54,303 nucleotides of DNA from an uncultured Oscillospiraceae bacterium (lineage in GTDB: Bacteria; Bacillota; Clostridia; Oscillospirales; Oscillospiraceae): positions 1 through 54,303 of the forward strand of contig CANPWM010000006.1 of assembly GCA_947584295.1 (NCBI GenBank). Direction: 5' to 3'. A program made the translations under genes and the position numbers. Below are positions 32,465-41,191 of this stretch, in pieces. The notes below the pieces were generated by a model. The model worked only from the letters and a program-made list of their open reading frames with translations. It made no database searches and was not told where the DNA came from. Within the stretch, counting starts at the first letter, position 1. The number at the start of each line of letters is the position of its first letter.

Positions 32465-33101
32465 AGTCATGGCGCAGCTTGATTTACTTGTTGAAAGATA
32501 CCCCAAATTGGCGGTTTGCAAAGAGAGCATTGCGGCGGCATATGAGATGACGGAAGCCTGTTATGCGCGCGGCGGAAAGCTCCTTATTGCCGGAAACGGG
32601 GGCAGCGCCGCAGACGCCGAGCACATAGTTGGGGAACTTATGAAGGGCTTCAAAAATCCGCGAAAGCTCCCAAAAGCAGACGCGGACAAGCTCATTACGG
32701 CAAATCCAGAGTTTGGGAAAACCCTTGCGGAAAATTTGCAGGGTGCTCTTCCGGCAATCGCTCTTGACGGCCATCCGGCGCTTTCAACGGCCTACCAGAA
32801 CGACTGCGAGCCGCTTCTATGCTTTGCCCAGCAGGTCAACGGCTACGGTGAAGCAGGCGACGTGTTCCTGGGGATTTCCACAAGCGGAAACAGTAAAAAT
32901 GTCATCTACGCTGCCGTCACCGCAAAGGCGAAAGGCATGAAGGTAATCGGCCTCACCGGGGCCAAGGATAGCAAGCTCAGTGATATGGCAGATGTGTGCA
33001 TCCGCGCGCCGGAAACAGAGACGTATATGATCCAGGAGCTCCACCTGCCCATCTACCACTGCCTGTGCCTCATGCTGGAGGAGAGATTTTTCGGAGTATG
33101 A
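32454..33101 (+). CDS. gmhA: Sedoheptulose-7-P isomerase-like SIS protein (set 2)
   Basis: 215 aa from the ATG at 32454 (GGAGGATAC site, overlapping the previous stop). SIS domain: GGKLLIAGNGGSAADAEHIV, GELMKGFKNPRKLP, GALPAIALDGHPALSTAYQN, DVFLGISTSGNSKNVIYAAV, ETYMIQELHLPIYHCLCLML. It has a longer insertion after the first motif than set 1 GmhA. It completes a second GDP-heptose gene set. Confidence 0.85.
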   Translation: MTDKVMAQLDLLVERYPKLAVCKESIAAAYEMTEACYARGGKLLIAGNGGSAADAEHIVGELMKGFKNPRKLPKADADKLITANPEFGKTLAENLQGALPAIALDGHPALSTAYQNDCEPLLCFAQQVNGYGEAGDVFLGISTSGNSKNVIYAAVTAKAKGMKVIGLTGAKDSKLSDMADVCIRAPETETYMIQELHLPIYHCLCLMLEERFFGV

Positions 33102-33937
33102 GAACGGCTGTTGTGGGCAGTTCCGGCTACATTGCCGGGTATCTGCTGAAAAGATTTGAAAATGTTTTGAAGATAGACCAGACGCCGGATGCGGATGCGT
33201 ACTTAAATCTCACAGAAGTTGAAAAGTTCGATTACTCCTCGTTGGACGGCGTTGACTATGTGATTTTCACCGCCGCGATCTCCGGGCCGGATATGTGCGC
33301 CAACGAGTTTGAGAGGTGCTGGAGCATAAATGTTGCCGGTACGGAGCGATTCATCGAAGAGGCAATACGCCACAAGTGCAGGGTGTTGTTCTTTTCCAGC
33401 GACGCAGTATTTGGGGACATTCCCGGAAAGGTCTACACAGAGCGTTCGGAGACAAGGGCCGAGACTCCGTACGGCAGAATGAAAAAGGCCGTGGAGGACC
33501 GGTTCAAGGACAAACCGAATTTCAAGGCGATACGGCTTTCATATGTGGTCTCTAAAAGGGACAGATTTGTTTCATACTGCCTCAAATGTATGGCTTCGGG
33601 TGAGACGGCGGATATCTTCCACCCGTTTTACCGAAACTGCATCACCGTCTCGGACGTTGTGAATACGGTGGACTGGCTGATTTGTCATTGGGACAGTTTC
33701 GAGCCGTGGGTACTCAACGTCGCGGGCAGCGAGCTTGTGAGCCGGGTACGGATTGCTGACGAGGTCAACAGGTCGTTTGACGACAGGCTGAAATATGTCA
33801 TCACATCTCCCGGTGAGGACTTTTACAAAAACCGTCCGAAGATAACGCAGATGAAGAGCCTGTATCTTGATAAATTCGGGATTTTAAAAAACGAACCCTT
33901 TTCAGAAAAGTTGAAAAAAGAGCTGGAGGAAAGGTAA
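33098..33937 (+). CDS. NAD(P)-dependent sugar reductase, RmlD-like SDR
   Basis: 279 aa. Short Rossmann start (RTAVVGSSGYIAGYLLKRFE), VDYVIFTAAISGPDMCANEF, FFSSDAVFGDIPG and catalytic YGRMK. The length and the RmlD-like opening suggest a 4-ketosugar reductase rather than an epimerase. It comes directly before two GDP-mannose-dehydratase-type genes, so its substrate is probably their GDP-4-keto product. It overlaps the SIS gene by ATGA and abuts the next gene. Confidence 0.7.
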   Translation: MRTAVVGSSGYIAGYLLKRFENVLKIDQTPDADAYLNLTEVEKFDYSSLDGVDYVIFTAAISGPDMCANEFERCWSINVAGTERFIEEAIRHKCRVLFFSSDAVFGDIPGKVYTERSETRAETPYGRMKKAVEDRFKDKPNFKAIRLSYVVSKRDRFVSYCLKCMASGETADIFHPFYRNCITVSDVVNTVDWLICHWDSFEPWVLNVAGSELVSRVRIADEVNRSFDDRLKYVITSPGEDFYKNRPKITQMKSLYLDKFGILKNEPFSEKLKKELEER

Positions 33938-34975
33938 ATGGCAACAAGAGCTTTAATTACCGGTGTCACCGGCATGGTGGGTTCCCACCTGGCCGATTTT
34001 CTGCTTGCCAATACCGATTGGGACGTCTACGGAGCCTGTCGCTGGAGAAGCCCCCTGGACAATGTGAGCCACCTGCTGGACAGGGCCAACAATAAGGACA
34101 GGCTCTACTTTGAGTACGCCGACCTCAACGACCAGGTGTCGCTCATAGGCCTCATCAACAAGGTAAAGCCCGACTACGTGTTCCACCTGGCAGCCCAGAG
34201 CTATCCCCTCACCAGCTTTACAGCCCCCATCGACACGCTGAACACCAACATTCTCGGTACTTGTCGTCTTATGGAGGCCCTGCGGCTTGCCATAGAGGCC
34301 GACAGTTCCTATAAACCGGTAATCCATGTGTGCGCCTCCTCCGAGGTGTTTGGAAAAATCCCCAAGGAGAAAAAGCCTGAGACAGGTATCCACGAGGAGT
34401 GCCCTTTCCACCCGGCCAGCCCCTACGCCATCTCCAAGGTGGGCACCGACCTCTTGGGTCGGTACTACGCTGAGGCGTATGGCATGACCGTCATGACCAC
34501 GAGGATGTTCACCCACACCGGTCCCCGGAGGGGAGATGTGTTCCACGAATCCACCTTCGCCAAGCAGATCGCCATGATCGAGGCGGGCCTCATTGAGCCG
34601 AAGGTGATGGTGGGCAACCTCAAATCCCTGCGTACCTACGCCGATGTGCGCGACGCGGTCAGGGCCTATTATATGTTGGTTACTGTTAATCCCATAGCCG
34701 GAGAGTATTACAACATCGGCGGGAGCTACACCTGCGAGGTAGGGGACACCTTAAATACCCTGATCTCCTACTCCACCATGAAGGACAAGATCGAGGTCGT
34801 CACGGACCCCGCCCGCCTCCGCCCCATCGACGCCGACCTCCAGGTCCCGGATTGCCGCAAGTTCAAGGCTCATACCGGCTGGGAGCCCCAGATACCCTTT
34901 GAGCAGACCATGCACGACCTGCTGGACTACTGGCGGGAGAGAGTGGGGAAAGGCGAGACGTTCTTGACGAGATAG
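33938..34975 (+). CDS. GDP-mannose (or GDP-heptose) 4,6-dehydratase family
   Basis: 345 aa extended SDR of the GMD type: ALITGVTGMVGSHLADFLLA, YGACRWRSPLDNVSHLL, FHLAAQSYPLTSFTAPIDTL, CASSEVFGKIPKEK, PASPYAISKVGTDLLGRYYA (Tyr-x-x-x-Lys), RMFTHTGPRRGDVFHES, ADLQVPDCRKFKAHTGWEPQ. GMD enzymes make GDP-4-keto-6-deoxymannose. With two GDP-heptose sets just upstream, a GDP-heptose 4,6-dehydratase (DmhA type of Yersinia and Campylobacter) is equally plausible. Confidence 0.8.
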   Translation: MATRALITGVTGMVGSHLADFLLANTDWDVYGACRWRSPLDNVSHLLDRANNKDRLYFEYADLNDQVSLIGLINKVKPDYVFHLAAQSYPLTSFTAPIDTLNTNILGTCRLMEALRLAIEADSSYKPVIHVCASSEVFGKIPKEKKPETGIHEECPFHPASPYAISKVGTDLLGRYYAEAYGMTVMTTRMFTHTGPRRGDVFHESTFAKQIAMIEAGLIEPKVMVGNLKSLRTYADVRDAVRAYYMLVTVNPIAGEYYNIGGSYTCEVGDTLNTLISYSTMKDKIEVVTDPARLRPIDADLQVPDCRKFKAHTGWEPQIPFEQTMHDLLDYWRERVGKGETFLTR

Positions 34976-34990
34976 TGCTGGGGGTATGAT

Positions 34991-35992
34991 ATGAAGAAAA
35001 CTATTCTTGTGACCGGAGCTGGCGGGATGGTCGGCTCCCATATGGTGGAACTCCTCCACGACCGGGGCGAGAATGTGATAGGTACCTACTACCGCCCGAC
35101 GACGGATATAAGCGAGCTACCGTGGGAGATCAAAATGATCGAGTGCGACGTGCGTTATTCGGAGAGCGTAGAGAAGGTTATCATGGAATACATGCCGGAG
35201 CAGATATTCCATCTTGCGGCGCAAAGCTATCCCACCGTGTCCTGGGACCGGCCCTATGAGACCATCGAGACGAACGTGAATGGCACAGTCGCGGTCTATG
35301 AGGCTGTCAAAAAGGCACGCAAGATTGTGGACAAACAGTATAATCCCATGGTGGTAGTCGCCTGCTCTAGCGCGGAATACGGAGAGAGTTTGAATTTACT
35401 GGCTGGCAGGGGCAAGGATGTATTCATAGATGAGACGACGCCGCTCCTGCCGCTGCACCCCTATGGGGTCAGCAAGGTTGGGCAGGACCTTATATCCTTT
35501 CAGTACTATATGAACGATCATATTCGCTGCATCCGGGCCCGGATATTTAACTCCACCGGCACCCGAAAGGTGAACGACGTCACATCGGACTTCACCCGCC
35601 GGGCCATTGAAGCGGAACGTGCGGGTAAATTTGAGCTGCGAGTGGGCAATCTTGAGACACGGCGGGCCATCATGGACCAGCGGGACCTGGTGTCTGCGTT
35701 GCTACTCCTGGCGGAAAAGGGAACGCCGGGGGAGGCGTATAACATCTCCTCCGAACACATCTACCAGATGCGCGATATCGTGAGTATGATCGAAGCACAG
35801 ATGGACCATACCTTTGAAATCAAAGTGGACCAGGCCCTGCTGCGGCCTACGGACGAGAGCGTCATCGCCGGGGATATCACGAAGCTGCAGCGAGATACCG
35901 GCTGGAAGCAGCAGATCCCCATGGAGCAGACGGTGGCGGATATGCTGGGGTATTGGAGAAGAAAATTGAAAGGTGATTCAGGATGCCACTAA
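34991..35992 (+). CDS. Second GDP-sugar dehydratase/reductase-type SDR
   Basis: 333 aa, related to the preceding protein: ILVTGAGGMVGSHMVELLHD, FHLAAQSYPTVSWDRPYETI, ACSSAEYGESL, LHPYGVSKVGQDLISFQYYM, RIFNSTGTRKVNDVTSDFTR, GDITKLQRDTGWKQQIPMEQ. It could be a second dehydratase acting on another GDP-sugar, or a GDP-6-deoxy-sugar 4-reductase, which shares this fold. The stop overlaps the next gene by 10 bp. Confidence 0.78.
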   Translation: MKKTILVTGAGGMVGSHMVELLHDRGENVIGTYYRPTTDISELPWEIKMIECDVRYSESVEKVIMEYMPEQIFHLAAQSYPTVSWDRPYETIETNVNGTVAVYEAVKKARKIVDKQYNPMVVVACSSAEYGESLNLLAGRGKDVFIDETTPLLPLHPYGVSKVGQDLISFQYYMNDHIRCIRARIFNSTGTRKVNDVTSDFTRRAIEAERAGKFELRVGNLETRRAIMDQRDLVSALLLLAEKGTPGEAYNISSEHIYQMRDIVSMIEAQMDHTFEIKVDQALLRPTDESVIAGDITKLQRDTGWKQQIPMEQTVADMLGYWRRKLKGDSGCH

Positions 35993-36750
35993 ACAGAATG
36001 CAGTTTATGAACATGTGGATCGATAATATAACTCGGGAAGAAGCGATTATGTACATAGAAAAATGTATAACGGAACGAAAGATTATGCATATTATCACAC
36101 CAAATGTAAATTGGATCATACGCATAGAAGAAGATCCATATTTTGGCGAGATATGCAGATGTGCGGATCTTTCTCTAACGGATGGACATCCGATGTTGTG
36201 GATTGCAAAGTGGTATGGGACGCCCATAAAGGAAAAAATAAGTGGTTCGGACTTTACTCCTACGTTGTGTCAGGTGGCCGCAGAAAAAGGGTATTCTGTC
36301 TTTCTGCTGGGCGCTGCGCCGGGTGTCGCGAAAAAGGCAGCGGAAAAATTGAAGGAGCGTTTCCCGCGTTTGCAGGTGGCCGGTACATACTCGCCTCCTT
36401 GGGGGTATGAAAATGATCCAGAAGAAATAGGCAGGATCAACAAAATGTTGTCAGAATCACATGCCGATATCCTGTTCGTTGGGATGGGCGTGCCGAAGCA
36501 GGAAATATTTGTATACGAGAACATGCAGAAATATCAGATCCCTGTTTCCATCTCGGTCGGCGCGACGATTGATTTTATCGCCGGGGAGCAAAAGCGTGCT
36601 CCTAAATGGATGACAGATCATGGCTTGGAGTGGTTCTTCCGTTTTACCCAGGAGCCAAAGAGGATGTTCAAAAGGTATTTTGTGGATGATATGAAGATAT
36701 TTAAGCTTGCTTGGAGATACAGAAAGAACGCAGAACCCAATAATAAATAG
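35983..36750 (+). CDS. WecG/TagA/CpsF family glycosyltransferase
   Basis: 255 aa GT26: HIITPNVNWIIRIEEDPYFG, CADLSLTDGHPMLWIAKWYG, ISGSDFTPTLCQVAAEKGYS, VFLLGAAPGVAKKAAEKLKE, GMGVPKQEIFVYENM, SVGATIDFIAGEQKRAPKWM. These add the second sugar (ManNAc or ManNAcA in known cases) to the undecaprenyl-linked first sugar. From here the DNA becomes markedly AT-richer. A C-terminal amphipathic tail probably contacts the membrane. Confidence 0.9.
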   Translation: MPLNRMQFMNMWIDNITREEAIMYIEKCITERKIMHIITPNVNWIIRIEEDPYFGEICRCADLSLTDGHPMLWIAKWYGTPIKEKISGSDFTPTLCQVAAEKGYSVFLLGAAPGVAKKAAEKLKERFPRLQVAGTYSPPWGYENDPEEIGRINKMLSESHADILFVGMGVPKQEIFVYENMQKYQIPVSISVGATIDFIAGEQKRAPKWMTDHGLEWFFRFTQEPKRMFKRYFVDDMKIFKLAWRYRKNAEPNNK

Positions 36751-36759
36751 GTGAAAAAT

Positions 36760-37797
36760 ATGAGTAAGATTGCCTTTAATGGCTTTTTGTTTTCGCAGAG
36801 ACAAACAGGGACAATGCGGTATACAAGAGAGATCCTGACGGAGTTGGATAAAATAGCCGCTGAGGGAGAATTTTGCCTGGTCGCTCCTGTTTACGCGGAG
36901 CATGTTCCTGAATTGAAAAACATTGAGATCATTCGGTTCGGGAAGACAAAGGGAAGTTTGTGGGAGCAGTTGGATTTTCCGCGATTTCTGAGAAAGACAG
37001 GGCTGGAACAGTTTAATTTCAATAATACATTTCCGATTTTTAAACCCGGGATGTTGATTATATACGATATTGCGTATAAGTTGCACCCGGAATTTGGTAC
37101 CTCTCTGCATGGAAAGATATCGAATATTTATCATCGGGTGGTTTTCTCAATCGCCGCCAAAAAGAAATTTCCTATTGTCACGGATTCATTTTTTTCAAAA
37201 TATCAACTGATTGATTTTTATCATATCAATCCGGGAAGGATTACGGTTATCGGTAGTGCGTGGCAGCACTTCAATAAGTTCGGGACGGACAGGAGCATAC
37301 TTGATAAATATGATCTCGAACCGGGGAGGTACTATTTCACCCTTGCCAGCCTGTCCATTATGAAAAATACGAAATGGGTGCTTGAAGTTGCGAAACGATA
37401 TCCGGGGAAAACATTTGTGCTGACTGGTGGGAAAGCCCCAGTCGACAATGAAGATTATGCTACGCTTCCCAATGTGATCTACACCGGATATATCACAGAC
37501 GAGCAGATAAAAACCCTGATGCAAAATTGTAAAGCGTTCATATATCCGTCCATATACGATGGTTTCGGACTTCCGCCGCTGGAGGCGCTCAGCCAGGGGG
37601 CAAAGGTCATTTGCTCCAATGCTGCGTGTTTGCCGGAGGTGTACAGGGGCACCGTGCACTACATCGATCCTTATGACACGGACGTCGACCTGGACGAATT
37701 GCTGTCGCAACCGGTGGAGCCGCCGGAAACTGTTCTTGATAAGTACAGCTGGGAAAAAAGCGCGAGACAGCTCTATGCTTTACTTAAAACCAGCTGA
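36760..37797 (+). CDS. GT4-type glycosyltransferase
   Basis: 345 aa from the ATG at 36760 (AGGTG site); the GTG at 36751 is part of that site. GT-B fold: N-terminal NGFLFSQRQTGTMRYTREIL, the C-terminal domain with FYTL-like core RYYFTLASLSIMKNTKWVLE, LTGGKAP and the donor motif FIYPSIYDGFGLPPLEALSQ (E-x7-E). It adds one sugar of the repeat unit on the cytoplasmic face; the linkage cannot be told. Confidence 0.9.
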   Translation: MSKIAFNGFLFSQRQTGTMRYTREILTELDKIAAEGEFCLVAPVYAEHVPELKNIEIIRFGKTKGSLWEQLDFPRFLRKTGLEQFNFNNTFPIFKPGMLIIYDIAYKLHPEFGTSLHGKISNIYHRVVFSIAAKKKFPIVTDSFFSKYQLIDFYHINPGRITVIGSAWQHFNKFGTDRSILDKYDLEPGRYYFTLASLSIMKNTKWVLEVAKRYPGKTFVLTGGKAPVDNEDYATLPNVIYTGYITDEQIKTLMQNCKAFIYPSIYDGFGLPPLEALSQGAKVICSNAACLPEVYRGTVHYIDPYDTDVDLDELLSQPVEPPETVLDKYSWEKSARQLYALLKTS

Positions 37798-37845
37798 GAT
37801 AGATTTATAGGATATTACGACATCAATACAAGTGGGTATTTTTTT

Positions 37846-39057
37846 ATGGAAAAGAAGCGTATTTACTCCATTTTGATAATATCTCCTGTGTATTATCCTT
37901 ACCATTTGGGCGGAGCAGAAATCTCTACACAAATGCTGGCTGAGGGCCTGAGCGAGACTGGCCAGTTTACTGTCGATGTATTGACTCATGGAGATAATAC
38001 CTCTGTCGAAGATAATGTCAATGGCCTTCGGGTCATGAGACATTTCTTTTTTCCATTTTCTAAACAGATTTATATGAAGGTCCATGATAAAAAAATTTCA
38101 GTTGGCATCAAAATTCTTGGGAAAATCGGAGACCTTTTTCAATTCAGAGGCCGCGAAAAGTATTATCAGAGCCTTTTTCGTTCATATGATGCTGTTATTT
38201 TATCAGGCAACGGTGTAAATCTTGGCCGAGCGGATATGTGGCGCGCAGCAAAAAAAGAGAATGTACCTTTTGTCCAAATCATTCGTGACCCGCTGCTTGT
38301 TTTCCCTCTAAGTGGAAAGCCCAGTCGTTTTACTCTTGGGGAGAAGCTGTACAGAAGGTTTAGTACACATGGGCTCCGGGACGTCCCGTATGTTGTAAGT
38401 GTGACCAATTGGATGCTTAAATTGCACAGACTACATGGGATTACGTTTCAAAGTGAAAAGGTCATCTATAATATGGTAGATGACTGCCTGTGTGGAAACA
38501 TGTCGTACGAGGGAAAAGAGGACGTTATTCTCTATGTCGGTTCGATAAGCACAGAAAAGGGCTGTCACACACTGATAAAAGCGTTTCAAAGTGTGTCGGC
38601 TCAGATTCCGTCTTATCGCTTAGTGCTAATCGGCCGGGTTTTCGATGTAGTCATACCGGACAGCGATAAAATTATTGCAGCTGGACACATGGAATTGAAT
38701 GACGTGTTCGCACAGATGCAAAAGGCAAAGCTTGTTGTTCTGCCATCGGAATGGGATGAGGCTTTTGGGCGAACCGTTGTTGAGGCGGTTTTTAACGGGA
38801 CAGTGTCGATTGGCAGTGACCGCGGGGGAATTCCAGAGGTGTTCCAATATGATCGGGAGTTTCTGTTTAGAGCTGGCGACGTGAGGGATTTGGCGGAGAA
38901 GCTTGTGAAGTTTACAAGGCTTGCTTCGACGGAATATTCGGAAAAACTCAATAAACTGCGGGTTATGTTTGAGAAGTATAAAAAAGAAAAAATTGTTTTG
39001 GCGTGGCTTGATTATTTAATGGGCTGTGTTCTTTCAAAGACAGGTCTAATTAAATAG
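37846..39057 (+). CDS. GT4-type glycosyltransferase
   Basis: 403 aa GT-B enzyme: ISPVYYPYHLGGAEISTQML, SVTNWMLKLHRLHGITFQSE, VILYVGSISTEKGCHTLIKA, RLVLIGRVFDVV, VLPSEWDEAFGRTVVEAVFN (E-x7-E donor motif) and GIPEVF. It shares the GG(A)E start of capsule GT4 enzymes. It is 48 bp after the previous gene and AT-rich. Confidence 0.9.
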   Translation: MEKKRIYSILIISPVYYPYHLGGAEISTQMLAEGLSETGQFTVDVLTHGDNTSVEDNVNGLRVMRHFFFPFSKQIYMKVHDKKISVGIKILGKIGDLFQFRGREKYYQSLFRSYDAVILSGNGVNLGRADMWRAAKKENVPFVQIIRDPLLVFPLSGKPSRFTLGEKLYRRFSTHGLRDVPYVVSVTNWMLKLHRLHGITFQSEKVIYNMVDDCLCGNMSYEGKEDVILYVGSISTEKGCHTLIKAFQSVSAQIPSYRLVLIGRVFDVVIPDSDKIIAAGHMELNDVFAQMQKAKLVVLPSEWDEAFGRTVVEAVFNGTVSIGSDRGGIPEVFQYDREFLFRAGDVRDLAEKLVKFTRLASTEYSEKLNKLRVMFEKYKKEKIVLAWLDYLMGCVLSKTGLIK

Positions 39058-39109
39058 TTTATTTTAACTATATGGATTATAGACTTGTTTCGATATGGGA
39101 GAGTATGCA

Positions 39110-40327
39110 ATGCGTGGGAGACAAATAAAAATATATCCATATAACTTACTGATACTTCTTTTTATCATTCCTGCTTATATTAGCAGCAAACCGGAGCTTC
39201 ACCTGTTGTTCCAGATTTGGGTCGTGCTTCAGATTATTGCCGTTGTGTGTTTGTTTACTCTATATGTTCTTCAAGACAAAATGAAGTGCGCGATGATCAA
39301 TGTTATCTTGCTGCTATCTCTTTTAGCGGCCATATCCGCAACGATCAACGACGGTTCGCCATTTGCCATTGGAAGTGATTTCGCGGCCAATATTGGAATC
39401 GCCCTGTATATATATCGTGGAATGAATAAAAACCAAAAGCGGTTTTTGAAAACATTAGCGATAACTTTGTGCAGTTATGTGATAATCAATCTAGTCATTG
39501 TCTTGCTTTTCCCAACTGGAATCGCTTCGGGGAGGATCGGCCAATATGTATGGTTTTTGGGTCAAAAGAATAGCCTGCTCCCATATATCGTTGATGCCTC
39601 GATTGCTTTAGTCCTATACTTCTATGCCGAATATGGGAAAAACACAGCAAAAACTTTTGCGGTAGTTCTTTTGATGTGCAGCACGGCGTTGTTTGTTAAC
39701 TCAGCTAACTTTCTTGTTATTGCGGCGTTGATGGTGCTCGGAATGTTGCTGGAGGTTACTGTAAAGAACAAAAATATCTTATTAAAGCTTCTTTCCGGAC
39801 AGAAATATTTTATTCTTGTAGTCGCTTTCTTTTTGTTCGTTATGCTCTTTAGCCAGAACAATCTGTTTATGCAATCGTTCACGAAGCTTATAGGAAGGGA
39901 TATTACATTCAGCGGCAGAACATTGGTGTGGGAAATAGCGCTTGAACAAATAAAAGCTCACCCCATAATTGGGGTGGGAACTGGCTTTACATATGTGGTA
40001 AGCAATTGGTCTAATACTATGGTACACGCCCACAGCATTTACCTTGATATCGCCGTCCGATTTGGGATACCAGCTTTAGGGCTTGTACTCATAATGATTG
40101 TAATTACCTATCGGAGAAGCAGAGCCATAAAATCACCGCTTGCCTTTTTCTATCTTACGTTATATTTAGTCGGGGCTGTTTTTGACGTTTATTCATTATA
40201 TACGCTGATTCTGCCGTGCATGTTAATCAACCAGGCAAATCCGGTGGTGATTAATTTGACACGATCGCGACAGGAGGTGAAATTCTTTGAGGGAGTGGTT
40301 TCAAAGGATAATATCATTGAGAAATAA
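39110..40327 (+). CDS. wzy: O-antigen polymerase/ligase-type membrane protein (Wzy)
   Basis: 405 aa from the ATG at 39110 (GGAGAG site); ATG 39095 is the alternative. About ten hydrophobic segments. A long hydrophilic loop holds the typical GRTLVWEIALEQIKAHPIIG, VGTGFTYV and HAHSIYLDIAVRFGIPALGL (O-antigen ligase Wzy_C-type motif with His). In a locus with Wzx, CpsC and CpsD, it is the predicted polymerase joining repeat units outside the membrane. The next gene starts 41 bp before its stop. Confidence 0.88.
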   Translation: MRGRQIKIYPYNLLILLFIIPAYISSKPELHLLFQIWVVLQIIAVVCLFTLYVLQDKMKCAMINVILLLSLLAAISATINDGSPFAIGSDFAANIGIALYIYRGMNKNQKRFLKTLAITLCSYVIINLVIVLLFPTGIASGRIGQYVWFLGQKNSLLPYIVDASIALVLYFYAEYGKNTAKTFAVVLLMCSTALFVNSANFLVIAALMVLGMLLEVTVKNKNILLKLLSGQKYFILVVAFFLFVMLFSQNNLFMQSFTKLIGRDITFSGRTLVWEIALEQIKAHPIIGVGTGFTYVVSNWSNTMVHAHSIYLDIAVRFGIPALGLVLIMIVITYRRSRAIKSPLAFFYLTLYLVGAVFDVYSLYTLILPCMLINQANPVVINLTRSRQEVKFFEGVVSKDNIIEK

Positions 40328-41168
40328 GGTGGTTAGGAGGCTAAAAGCAGAGGTCAATAATGCCCGTTTGAGCTTTATACGTCCTAAAAACGGGTTAAAC
40401 ACGGAAAAGAGGCAGGAGCAGGTCATCATATCTCTTGCCAGTTATAAAGCAAGGTATTCTATCCTCCCAAAAACACTGAAAAGTATTTTGTGGCAAACAT
40501 ATAAGCCAGACAGGATATATGTCTGGCTGGACAGTGATGTACCTAAAAATCAGCTCACGCCAGAAATGAAGGAATTTGAGAGATACGGGGTCACATTCCG
40601 CTTCACCGATGATGATTTGAAGCCACACAAAAAATATTATTATGTTATGCAGGAGTTTCCTGATGCTGTTATTATTACCTTTGATGACGATATAATTTAC
40701 GGAAGAAAAGTAGTCGAAAGACTTGTTAAAAAGCATTTTAAATATCCAGACGCTATTTGCGCTGGCCGCGTTCACAGAATCACATGGGATAAACAGGGAC
40801 ATATCAAACCGTATCGCCAATGGATCTGGGACTGCGATATGGGGAATAAACCCTGCTTTGACCTCTTCGCGACAGGATGCGCCGGCGTTTTATACCCGCC
40901 GGGTGCATTACCGGGGAAAGCTTTTTCGGCAGAGAAAATTCGCGAGCTTTGCTTGTACGCAGACGATATATGGCTGAAATTTATGGAGCTTGCCGCGAAG
41001 ATTCCTGTAGTACACGTGATGAATGTCACTATGTGCGGTATTGAAGAGTCAAATGAAACAGCACTTGGTAACGAAAATGTTATTGGGAACCGGAATGATA
41101 TATATATTTCTCAAATGATAGAGCATTACCCAAAAGAATTTGAATTTTTAAAATCGAATATACTTTGA
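40287..41168 (+). CDS. GT-A fold glycosyltransferase
   Basis: 293 aa from TTG 40287, with AGGAGGTGA just upstream inside wzy. QVIISLASYKARYSILPKTL, KSILWQTYKPDRIYVWLDSD, DAVIITFDDDIIYGRKVVER (DDD metal motif), then CAGRVHRIT, CFDLFATGCAGVLYPPGALP and LYADDIWLKFMELAAKIPVV. It resembles capsule proteins with a glycosyltransferase-2-like core. The first 40 basic residues are variable. Its 41-bp overlap with wzy implies translational coupling. Confidence 0.8.
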   Translation: MREWFQRIISLRNKVVRRLKAEVNNARLSFIRPKNGLNTEKRQEQVIISLASYKARYSILPKTLKSILWQTYKPDRIYVWLDSDVPKNQLTPEMKEFERYGVTFRFTDDDLKPHKKYYYVMQEFPDAVIITFDDDIIYGRKVVERLVKKHFKYPDAICAGRVHRITWDKQGHIKPYRQWIWDCDMGNKPCFDLFATGCAGVLYPPGALPGKAFSAEKIRELCLYADDIWLKFMELAAKIPVVHVMNVTMCGIEESNETALGNENVIGNRNDIYISQMIEHYPKEFEFLKSNIL

Positions 41169-41191
41169 TTATTAAAATGGCGGTGGCGTGA

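Noticed and set aside
31175-32530. Long minus-strand frame of 451 codons
   Set aside because: It is the antisense shadow of the fused nucleotidyltransferase-phosphatase gene, whose motifs are unambiguous.
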